Positions 1 through 5,009 of a DNA stretch of 6,683 nt are shown piece by piece. The notes below the pieces were generated by a model that was not told the DNA's origin, made no database searches, and saw nothing but the letters and a program-made list of their open reading frames with translations. This DNA is from Bacteroidota bacterium (GTDB lineage Bacteria > Bacteroidota > Bacteroidia > Chitinophagales > Chitinophagaceae). The stretch lies in the NCBI GenBank assembly GCA_947460795.1, contig CANHJA010000126.1, forward strand, positions 1 through 6,683, read 5' to 3'. Position numbers and translations under genes: made by a program. Each line of letters starts with the position of its first letter. Position 1 is the first letter of the stretch.

Positions 1-317
1 TGTTTAACAACTTTTTTATCCGTTTCATTTTGCTCGAAATATTGAAACCGATTGTTGTACTTCCATAATTTATATTTTGGCAAAAAATCCAAATCAAAAA
101 TATGTGAATTCGCAGATGGTGCAATGAGTGATGCAATTGAACTTTCAAACTCCCCTTTATATTTTATAGGTTTAGCAGTAGTTAAATTTATTGAATTCTT
201 ATTTAATAAAATTTGATTATTTTGTAGATGTTTGGTATAATTACAAGAAATAATAAACAGACTCAAAATGAGTAGTAAATTTTTAGAGCTGGCATTATTT
301 TTATAAAAAAGCAACAA
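1..317 (-). CDS. BamA/TamA-like outer-membrane assembly lipoprotein (N-terminal part, runs off the left edge)
   Basis: About 105 codons are open on the minus strand and continue past position 1. The translation has a lipoprotein signal: a hydrophobic stretch LLLILSLFIISC, with the lipid-modified Cys at about residue 25, followed by NYTKHL. It continues with LLNKNSINL, then a Phe/Tyr/Lys-rich stretch containing FLPKYKLW. This pattern (lipobox, CNYTKHL, LLxKNxI) is what I know from the start of Bacteroidota BamA/TamA-family (D15/Omp85-like) surface proteins, which have periplasmic POTRA domains before a C-terminal beta-barrel; the barrel would lie outside the window. No ATG is in frame before the signal peptide. 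TTG at 317 or 314 is the best start, giving Lys residues before the hydrophobic core. The gene is divergent from the RNA methyltransferase with only 7 bp between starts. Family assignment is from recognition of the short N-terminus, so it is good but not certain. Confidence 0.72.
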   Translation of the reverse strand, partial: MLLFYKNNASSKNLLLILSLFIISCNYTKHLQNNQILLNKNSINLTTAKPIKYKGEFESSIASLIAPSANSHIFDLDFLPKYKLWKYNNRFQYFEQNETDKKVVK

Positions 318-324
318 AATTGTT

Positions 325-1050
325 ATGATTACGAAAGCGCAAGTTAAACATATTCGTTCATTAGATGATAAAAAATATCGATATAAATGCAATGAATTTG
401 TAGTTGAAGGGGAAAAAATGGTGCAGGAATTAATCAATTCCTCTATGACAATTAATTGTATTTATGCCACAAAAGAATGGATTGAAAAAAATCAAATGAT
501 TAAAAACATTCGTATTGAAGAAGTAGAAGCGCATGAATTAGAAAAAATGAGCAGTCTATCGACTCCCAATATGGCATTGGCAACAGTTCAAATCCCTACA
601 AAATCATCTGTATCACCAAAAGGGGTTTCGCTTGTTTTAGACAGAATTCAAGATCCAGGAAACTTAGGAAGCATTGTAAGAATTGCAGATTGGTTTGGAA
701 TTGACAATGTGTATTGCAGTGAAGACACTGTAGATGTTTTTAATAGTAAAGTGGTGCAGGCTAGCATGGGCAGTGTTTTCAGAATCAATACTCAATATGT
801 AAACATCGAAGAATTATTGACAACAAATAAGGATATCCCTTCTTATGTGGCAATTTTAAATGGAGAAAATATTTCCTCTCATAAATTAGTACAAAAAGGG
901 TTTATTATTATTGGAAACGAGTCAAAAGGGGTGAGTAATAGTATCATCAATTTGAGTACACACAAAATTTCGATTCAACGTAAAGGGCAAGCAGAAAGTT
1001 TAAATGCAGCAATCGCTACCGGAATTATTTGTCATTCTTTGCTTTCATAA
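325..1050 (+). CDS. TrmH/SpoU-family RNA 2'-O-methyltransferase
   Basis: This 241-residue protein probably transfers a methyl group from S-adenosylmethionine to a ribose 2'-OH in rRNA or tRNA. The N-terminal part (about 1-90) is the RNA-binding-type substrate domain, with the signature FVVEGEKMVQEL at 25-36. The C-terminal SPOUT (trefoil-knot) domain carries all three SpoU motifs. Motif 1 is DPGNLGSIVRIAD (110-122), with the conserved Asn113 and Arg119. Motif 2 is IIGNESKGV (195-203). Motif 3 is AESLNAAIATGI (223-234), which closes the knot and the cofactor site. Length and domain order fit a full-length member with the N-terminal extension, and the ATG at 325 gives the usual N-terminus (KAQVKHIRSL). 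The exact RNA target cannot be read from sequence; RlmB-like or TrmH-like labels would be guesses. It is divergent from the BamA-like gene, and the next gene downstream has its own promoter. Confidence 0.9.
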   Translation: MITKAQVKHIRSLDDKKYRYKCNEFVVEGEKMVQELINSSMTINCIYATKEWIEKNQMIKNIRIEEVEAHELEKMSSLSTPNMALATVQIPTKSSVSPKGVSLVLDRIQDPGNLGSIVRIADWFGIDNVYCSEDTVDVFNSKVVQASMGSVFRINTQYVNIEELLTTNKDIPSYVAILNGENISSHKLVQKGFIIIGNESKGVSNSIINLSTHKISIQRKGQAESLNAAIATGIICHSLLS

Positions 1051-1072
1051 CTTGAATAAATTTATATATTTG
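1038..1072 (+). promoter_or_regulatory. Bacteroidota-type promoter for the DUF4476 gene
   Basis: A perfect -7 box TATATTTG (consensus TAnnTTTG) lies at 1065-1072. A TTTG at 1038-1041 sits 23 bp upstream as a -33 element. This is at the long end of the usual spacing. Transcription would begin near 1079, leaving a leader of about 35 nt that is very A/T-rich before the ATG at 1115. The -33 box lies inside the last codons of the preceding methyltransferase gene. Confidence 0.6.
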
Positions 1073-1114
1073 TAGCAATAAATTCAATTTTAAATTTAAA
1101 AACATACAATATTC

Positions 1115-1984
1115 ATGAAAAGAATAATTACAGTCGTATTCATTATCTTATTCGCATTGCCTTCTTTCGCAAGTTGGAGAAACTGCATGCTTCGTATTCG
1201 CGATTCTAGAGGTAGAAGCCTATCGATTTCTGTAGATGGAAAAAGATACAATAAAATTAGCAAAACTCTTTCTATTGGAAACATTACTCCAGGATGGCAT
1301 AAAATAAAAATATTTTCGTATGTTTCTAATGGTTATGGATATCGTGAAGGTACAATGATTTATCAAGGAAGAATATTTACTAAGCCGAGTATGATCTACT
1401 ATTGTACTGTTTCTAAAAATTTAATTGATATTGAAGAAAATTGCTGTATTGATGATTATGGTCATTGGAATAACAATGACAATTGGGACTCTTGGAATGA
1501 TAGCAGACAAGAGTGGAATAACAACCAGCAATGGCACAATGATCGTGATAGAAATAACTTAGACGACAGAGATTATAATCACACTTGGAATATTCACAAC
1601 GACAACAACGATTGGAACAATTACCCAAACAACAGACCAGATCAAGTTGAAATCAGATATGAAGATAATAACTGGAATTCATACAATGGGACCATGAGCA
1701 CTGGAAGATTCAACTCGTTAATCGAACAAATTAGAAGTGCCTCTTTTGAATCCACTAAACTTAATATTGCTAAACAAGCCATTAAAGACAATGTGATTAC
1801 TGTATTTCAATTGAAAGGCATTTTGAAAGAGTTTTCATTTGAAAGCAATAAATTAGATTTTATTAAATCCAGTTATTCAAAAGTTGCTGATAAAAAGAAC
1901 GTCTATATATTATACGATGTGTTTACTTTCCAAAGCAGCAAAGATGATTTAACTGAATTTTTAAACAGACAACAAAGTAGATAA
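1115..1984 (+). CDS. Secreted DUF4476-domain protein with Asn/Asp/Trp-rich linker
   Basis: The 289-residue product is exported: residues 1-19 form a Sec signal peptide (Lys-Arg, hydrophobic core, cleavage near SFAS). Residues 24-105 form a beta-rich domain. Its SVDGKRY...TLSIGNITPGWHKIKIF layout resembles PEGA-type beta-sandwich domains (inference). Residues about 112-192 are low complexity, dominated by Asn, Asp, His, Arg and Gln, with eight Trp (118, 124, 127, 134, 140, 158, 167, 187). Residues about 194-285 match the DUF4476 pattern I know from Bacteroidota secreted proteins: two similar helical units, FNSLIEQIRSASFESTKL and ILKEFSFESNKLDFI, then a DVFTFQSSKDDL tail. No catalytic motif is visible and the function of DUF4476 is unknown to me. 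The gene stands alone, with its own promoter at 1038-1072 and a strong terminator just after the stop. Confidence 0.85.
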   Translation: MKRIITVVFIILFALPSFASWRNCMLRIRDSRGRSLSISVDGKRYNKISKTLSIGNITPGWHKIKIFSYVSNGYGYREGTMIYQGRIFTKPSMIYYCTVSKNLIDIEENCCIDDYGHWNNNDNWDSWNDSRQEWNNNQQWHNDRDRNNLDDRDYNHTWNIHNDNNDWNNYPNNRPDQVEIRYEDNNWNSYNGTMSTGRFNSLIEQIRSASFESTKLNIAKQAIKDNVITVFQLKGILKEFSFESNKLDFIKSSYSKVADKKNVYILYDVFTFQSSKDDLTEFLNRQQSR

Positions 1985-2002
1985 CAAATTCAATAAAATA
2001 AT

Positions 2003-2037
2003 AAAAAAACGCTTCGAAATATCGGAGCGTTTTTTTT
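2003..2037. terminator. Bidirectional intrinsic terminator between DUF4476 gene and frr side
   Basis: The stem ACGCTTCG (2009-2016) pairs with CGGAGCGT (2023-2030) over 8 bp with one G-U pair. The loop is AAATAT. It is flanked by seven A on the left (2003-2009) and eight T on the right (2030-2037), so it works as a rho-independent terminator on both strands. It lies 19 nt after the DUF4476 stop codon. On the minus strand it starts right at the TAA (2036-2038) of the start-less frame downstream of frr. Confidence 0.93.
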
Positions 2038-2179
2038 ATTTATGAATCATTCTTTCTTTTCTCAATTCATTAGCCGTTTTATTACTTTGACCATGGCTCC
2101 ATCCAGGAGAATAGACGATGAATTTTACTCTTTCAATATTATTGAAATATGTTTGAACAGTTTCAACCGTTTTAAACTG
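2036..2179 (-). pseudogene. Start-less open frame downstream of frr, possible 3' remnant of a lost gene
   Basis: On the minus strand 47 sense codons plus TAA are open between a stop at 2182-2180 and the terminator. The translation is protein-like rather than low complexity: it contains VQTYFNNIERVKFIVYSPGW and then SHGQSNKTANELRKERM, ending MIHK. There is no ATG, GTG or TTG start until the last nine codons, and the frame overlaps the final 8 nt of frr. The stop codon abuts the terminator, where a real gene would end. The simplest reading is the C-terminal stump of a gene whose front part was deleted. The N-x-x-A-N-E-L-R-K-E-R tail vaguely recalls the end of OmpA-like domains, but this is too weak to name it. 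Chance is not excluded for so short a frame. Confidence 0.35.
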
Positions 2180-2735
2180 TTAATAATTCTTTTTCTTTAG
2201 CAGCGCAATGCGTATCAATTTGAATAATTTTTTTATCAGTAATTCCCTGCACTCTTGCTTCTGTTTCTTTAGCAGCATCCTCACTCAATCCATCTTTCTG
2301 CATTTTTTTTACCGCTTCCATGCCATCTCTTCTAATATTTCTAATCGCAATTTTTGCTGTTTCACCTTCTGCATAGGCTTTCTTTACAAACTCTTTTCTA
2401 CGCTCCTCTGTAATTGGAGGCATAAATAATTTAATAATAATCCCATCATTTTGTGGCGTTACACCTAAATTGGCTTGCATAATAGAACGCTCTATGGGTG
2501 CCATCATGTTTTTCTCCCAAGGCTGAATCGTCAATGTTCTGGCATCTACCACCTGTAAATTGGCAACTTGTGCAATAGGCGTTGGTGCTCCATAATAATC
2601 TACCGTTAACCCATCTAACATTGATGGCGTTGCTTTCCCAGCTCTAATTTTCAATACTTCTGCTTCAAAATGAGAGATTGCACGGCTCATATTGTCATTG
2701 GTATCTTTTACTATTTTATCTAAATCTGCTTGCAT
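2172..2735 (-). CDS. frr: Ribosome recycling factor (RRF)
   Basis: RRF acts in the cytoplasm with EF-G to split the post-termination ribosome into subunits. The 187-residue product (E. coli RRF is 185) has the family landmarks in order: an N-terminal helix; IRAGKATPSMLDGLTVDYYG (30-49); the domain II hinge region with LQVVDARTLTIQPWEK (60-75); PITEERRKEFVK (107-118); KIAIRNIRRDGMEAVKK (128-144), with the conserved Arg pair; and the tail AAKEKELLTV. I chose the ATG at 2735. An upstream in-frame TTG at 2762 would add nine residues (MPCKKKVRS), but it lies inside the -7 promoter box, so it should not be in the transcript. AAGTAAGAAG just before 2735 is a plausible purine-rich leader. In many bacteria frr follows pyrH; here it has its own promoter and no such neighbour. 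Confidence 0.97.
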   Translation of the reverse strand: MQADLDKIVKDTNDNMSRAISHFEAEVLKIRAGKATPSMLDGLTVDYYGAPTPIAQVANLQVVDARTLTIQPWEKNMMAPIERSIMQANLGVTPQNDGIIIKLFMPPITEERRKEFVKKAYAEGETAKIAIRNIRRDGMEAVKKMQKDGLSEDAAKETEARVQGITDKKIIQIDTHCAAKEKELLTV

Positions 2736-2759
2736 GCTTCTTACTTTTTTTTTGCAGGG

Positions 2760-2789
2760 CAAATCTACAAATTATCTTTCTAATTCAAA
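2760..2789 (-). promoter_or_regulatory. Promoter of frr
   Basis: Read on the minus strand, TTTG (2789-2786) is followed after 18 bp by TAGATTTG (2767-2760), a perfect TAnnTTTG -7 box. This is close to the usual Bacteroidota spacing. Transcription would start near 2753, about 18 nt before the frr ATG at 2735, and would exclude the alternative TTG start at 2762. Confidence 0.65.
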
Positions 2790-2824
2790 ATGCTAACCTA
2801 TAAAAGAATAAAATACAATTTTTT

Positions 2825-2869
2825 GAGGTCGAGGCAGCTCTCTTTTTTCCACTTTAGTGGCGACGCTCC
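2825..2869. other. GC-richer structured element in the frr-trmB intergenic region
   Basis: Within the A/T-rich gap between the divergent frr and trmB starts lies about 45 bp of clearly higher G+C. It can be folded: GAG+GTCG (2825-2831) pairs with CGAC+CTC (2861-2864, 2866-2868; one bulged G). This encloses a perfect hairpin CCAC-TTTA-GTGG (2849-2860) and a short GAG/CTC arm (2831-2840). Six T (2843-2848) separate the inner arms. It lies upstream of both the frr promoter (minus) and the trmB start (plus). It could be an intergenic repeat copy, a small RNA or a regulatory leader for trmB; I do not recognise a known family. The plus strand is also open here (codons FFHFSGDAPFIYST), but I see no start. 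Confidence 0.35.
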
Positions 2870-2956
2870 ATTTATCTATTCAACGTTGTTCAGCTTTTTC
2901 TTCTGTAATTTGCTAAAAAATATACTACATACAACCTACAACTGAAAACTCACTGC

Positions 2957-2964
2957 TATATTTG
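2957..2964 (+). promoter_or_regulatory. Possible -7 box immediately before trmB
   Basis: TATATTTG matches TAnnTTTG perfectly and lies six bases before the trmB ATG (2971). If used, the transcript would have almost no leader. No clear TTTG -33 element is found 17-23 bp upstream (the region reads ACAACCTACAACTG), so the match could be chance in A/T-rich DNA. Confidence 0.4.
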
Positions 2965-2970
2965 CCAAAT

Positions 2971-3669
2971 ATGAAAGGAAAAAAATTATTTCGATTTGCA
3001 GCAATAAAAGAATTTGACAATGTGTTTGAATTTCCTGAAAACTTCAAAGACAAATGGTCTACAGAGGTGTTTAAAAACAACAATCCCATTGTATTGGAGT
3101 TGGCATGCGGCAAAGGAGAATATTCTGTAAATTTAGCCAAAGCGTTTCCTGATAAAAATTTCATTGGAATAGACATCAAAGGAAACAGAATGTTTGTGGG
3201 AGCTAAAATGGCTTTAACAGAAGGTGTGGGAAATGTGGCTTTTCTTAGAATAAAAATTGAACAAATTTTAGATTTTTTTGCAAACAACAGCATTTCAGAA
3301 ATATGGATAACATTTCCTGATCCATTTTTAAGAGAATCTAAAGCAAAAAATAGATTAACCCACCATAAGTTTTTAGCCATTTATCAGCAATTATTAAAAG
3401 AAAATGGCATCGTGCAATTAAAAACTGATTCGGATGAATTATATGCTTTTACACAAGAAGTAACCGAATTTCAAAAATGTGAAATTGTGCAAGACATCGA
3501 AAATATTTATGTAAATGGCACGCCTGATTTTCCTTTAAATATTCAAACTTTTTATGAAGGCATGCATTTGCTCGATAATAGAACCATCCATTACATCAGC
3601 TTCAGGTTGCCAAAAGAAAAAATAGTAGTTCCACCTAAAAAAGATTTAAGTGAAAAAACCAATGTTTAA
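2971..3669 (+). CDS. trmB: tRNA (guanine(46)-N7)-methyltransferase
   Basis: TrmB methylates N7 of G46 in the tRNA variable loop using S-adenosylmethionine. The 232-residue product has a class I Rossmann methyltransferase fold. Motif I is LELACGKGEYSVNLA (42-56). The acidic cofactor-ribose contact is in FIGIDIKG (64-71). The TrmB signature ITFPDPFLRESKAKNRL (113-129) holds the conserved PDP; many homologues have W where this has F118. LKTDSDE (150-156) and QTFYEGMHLL (192-201) complete the tRNA/G46 site. I chose the ATG at 2971 (MKGKKLFRFA), the normal N-terminus for Bacteroidota TrmB. An upstream TTG at 2962 lies within a TAnnTTTG box and is unlikely. The gene overlaps the following DUF5522 gene by 8 bp, so the two are probably translationally coupled, and it heads a tight four-gene group. 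Confidence 0.94.
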   Translation: MKGKKLFRFAAIKEFDNVFEFPENFKDKWSTEVFKNNNPIVLELACGKGEYSVNLAKAFPDKNFIGIDIKGNRMFVGAKMALTEGVGNVAFLRIKIEQILDFFANNSISEIWITFPDPFLRESKAKNRLTHHKFLAIYQQLLKENGIVQLKTDSDELYAFTQEVTEFQKCEIVQDIENIYVNGTPDFPLNIQTFYEGMHLLDNRTIHYISFRLPKEKIVVPPKKDLSEKTNV

Positions 3670-3853
3670 TGACGATGAACCTGAAAAGGGTTTGTTTGTA
3701 TTTACAGAAGAAATGCATTTAAAACGCGGCTATTGTTGTGGAAATGGCTGCTTACATTGTCCGTATGATTATAAAAATGTGATCGATTTAGATAAAAAAA
3801 AGTATTTTATTGAACGTCAAAAAGAAAATACATGTCAAAAGAAATCAAAATAA
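3662..3853 (+). CDS. Small Cys-rich DUF5522-family protein
   Basis: This 63-residue protein has a strongly conserved-looking core, KRGYCCGNGCLHCPYDY (21-37). Four Cys (25, 26, 30, 33) and His32 suggest a bound metal (zinc or an iron-sulfur cluster); this is inference. The KRGYCCxNGCxHCPY pattern is what I know as DUF5522, small proteins of unknown function common in Bacteroidota. The ATG at 3662 is preferred (MFNDDEPEKG); a GTG at 3650 would add four residues. It overlaps the end of trmB by 8 bp and the next gene by 22 bp, so all three are almost certainly on one transcript. No signal peptide is present, so it is cytoplasmic. The Lys/Gln-rich tail is encoded where the next gene begins. Confidence 0.82.
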   Translation: MFNDDEPEKGLFVFTEEMHLKRGYCCGNGCLHCPYDYKNVIDLDKKKYFIERQKENTCQKKSK

Positions 3854-4170
3854 ATAACATCGATTGGATAGGGAAAATTTATGAAATCGTTCGTAAAGTA
3901 CCCAAAGGCAAGGTTACTTCTTATGGCGCAATAGCAGAGGCCATTGGCACAAAAACAACTGCAAGAATGGTGGGTTGGGCAATGAATGCAAGTCATACAG
4001 CCATTCCAAAAGTACCTGCACACCGTGTTGTCAATCGGAATGGATTGTTAACCGGACGACATCATTTTGCATCGCCTACACTCATGCAAGAATTATTAGA
4101 AGCAGAAAAAATTGAAATTATAGACAACCAAATCATTAATTTTGAAAAACATTTTTGGAAACCGCAATAA
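3832..4170 (+). CDS. Alkyltransferase-like protein (MGMT family, catalytic Cys replaced by Ala)
   Basis: The 112-residue product is the C-terminal, DNA-binding domain of the O6-alkylguanine-DNA alkyltransferase family without an N-terminal domain. It has VPKGKVTSYGAIAEAIG (23-39), with the Tyr31 region. A winged-helix segment, TARMVGWAMNAS (43-54), includes the likely Arg finger Arg45. The active-site segment VPAHRVVNRNGLLTG (61-75) follows. True MGMT enzymes have PCHRV; here Cys is Ala63, so it cannot accept an alkyl group. Alkyltransferase-like (ATL) proteins with PWHR or PAHR bind O6-alkylguanine, flip it out and hand it to nucleotide excision repair (known for characterised ATLs; inferred here). 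It overlaps the DUF5522 gene by 22 bp and is followed after 3 bp by the IPExxxVDY gene. Tryptophan at the C-terminus (KHFWKP) is typical of short ATLs. Confidence 0.9.
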   Translation: MSKEIKINNIDWIGKIYEIVRKVPKGKVTSYGAIAEAIGTKTTARMVGWAMNASHTAIPKVPAHRVVNRNGLLTGRHHFASPTLMQELLEAEKIEIIDNQIINFEKHFWKPQ

Positions 4171-4173
4171 GTC

Positions 4174-4608
4174 ATGTCAAAATCTCAAAAATTAATTTTA
4201 GATACTGCCTACATCGAAGAAGAATTCTTTGAAGATGTATTGTTAATTGGTATGGTGTCACCAAAACCTGCACACCAGCTCATATGGCATTTAAATCAAT
4301 CGGTTAATGTAGATTTTAGAAAAAATCATTCCCACGAAAAAAAAATAAAGGATACGTATTTTTCTGTTTATTCTTATGAGGAAACCAACAAACTCAGAGA
4401 AAATATTATTTATTGCAATAGAAACGAATCGCACTATTTAATACCTGAAGCTAAAAACATAGACTACATATGGTTGATAAAAGGAGGTCATGAACGACAT
4501 GCTTTTCAGCGTGATTTATTAAATTTACTTCCCAATATATCGATTATCAATTACGTTTTTGAAATGAACCCAGAAATATTAAAATCTCGAGCAGAATTAA
4601 TATTATAA
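4174..4608 (+). CDS. IPExxxVDY-family protein
   Basis: This 144-residue protein carries the family motif near residues 90-98, IPEAKNIDY, with Ile for the name-giving Val, followed by IWLIKGG. The N-terminus (KLILDTAYIEEEFFEDVLLIGMVSPK) and the late NISIINYVFEMNPE fit the same small Bacteroidota family of unknown function. No signal peptide or catalytic motif is visible, so it is probably a cytoplasmic beta-rich protein. The ATG lies 3 bp after the stop of the alkyltransferase-like gene, making it the last member of the trmB group before the next promoter-like site. In other Bacteroidota this family is often found near acpP/rnc/pyk genes, as far as I recall; that context is absent here. Confidence 0.85.
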   Translation: MSKSQKLILDTAYIEEEFFEDVLLIGMVSPKPAHQLIWHLNQSVNVDFRKNHSHEKKIKDTYFSVYSYEETNKLRENIIYCNRNESHYLIPEAKNIDYIWLIKGGHERHAFQRDLLNLLPNISIINYVFEMNPEILKSRAELIL

Positions 4609-4644
4609 AATTCATTTTTAGAATAAATAAAAATCATTTACTTT

Positions 4645-4653
4645 TATCTTTTG
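4645..4653 (+). promoter_or_regulatory. Probable -7 box for the PKD-like lipoprotein gene
   Basis: TATCTTTTG is TAnnTTTG with one extra T. It lies 18 bp before the ATG at 4672. A weak TTTAG at 4617-4621 could act as the -33 element. The position argues against the in-frame TTG at 4651 being the translation start. Confidence 0.45.
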
Positions 4654-4671
4654 AAAACAAACAATATTCTC

Positions 4672-4992
4672 ATGAAAGGATTTTTTTTAGGTTTATCTAT
4701 TATAGCGATCATCGGTTTTTCTGCATGCAATAAAAAAGCAGGTCCTTTAAAAGCTTGTTTCACTTTTTCAAAAAATACAGCAAAAGTAAACGATACCATA
4801 TATCTATTAAATTGTTCTGAAAATTACAGCAAATTTAAATGGAGCATACCCAATGCGTTTTCATTTGACACCATCAACAAACATAATTTTTATGTGCCTA
4901 CATCTACCGGAGATAAATACATCTATTTATTAGCTTGGAGTATAGATGGTACTGACACGAACGGTGTTGCCAAAATACTCACTGTGAAATAA
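4672..4992 (+). CDS. Small lipoprotein with a PKD-like domain
   Basis: The 106-residue product begins with a lipoprotein signal peptide, MKGFFLGLSIIAIIGFSAC, giving a lipidated Cys19. The following CNKKAG has no acidic surface-export signal of the kind known from some Bacteroidota. The mature part (27-106) resembles a single PKD/Ig-like beta-sandwich: ACFTFSKNTAKVNDTIYLLNCS, a central FKWSIP, and a final GVAKILTV strand. Two Cys (29 and 48) could form a disulfide. I chose the ATG at 4672, because a TTG at 4651 would place seven polar residues ahead of the signal and lies in the probable -7 box. It precedes the S41 protease gene by 17 bp, so the two may be cotranscribed. The role is unknown; it could be an adhesive or scaffold module on the envelope. 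Confidence 0.75.
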   Translation: MKGFFLGLSIIAIIGFSACNKKAGPLKACFTFSKNTAKVNDTIYLLNCSENYSKFKWSIPNAFSFDTINKHNFYVPTSTGDKYIYLLAWSIDGTDTNGVAKILTVK

Positions 4993-5009
4993 TTGCATTT
5001 ACTTTCTTT

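Noticed and set aside
1485..1625. Possible tandem repeat in the Asn/Asp/Trp linker
   Set aside because: Short words such as GGAATAACAA and GACAACAACG recur, but no fixed period or unit length can be aligned, so it is low complexity rather than a tandem repeat.
1413..1628. Cys/Tyr/His-rich minus-strand frame opposite the DUF4476 linker
   Set aside because: The composition is the antisense image of Asn/Asp/Trp codon runs in the linker; there is no promoter or start context.
2042..2200. Plus-strand ATG frame of 52 codons after the terminator
   Set aside because: It starts just past a strong terminator, has no ribosome-binding sequence, and is the codon-register complement of the start-less minus frame and the frr 3' end.
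2735..2762. Nine-residue N-terminal extension of RRF from TTG at 2762
   Set aside because: The TTG is part of the -7 promoter box and RRF normally begins at about the MQADLDKI position.
2925..3380. 151-codon minus-strand frame opposite trmB
   Set aside because: It lies entirely antisense to a well-supported trmB and its translation shows no recognisable motif; it is a by-product of trmB codon use.
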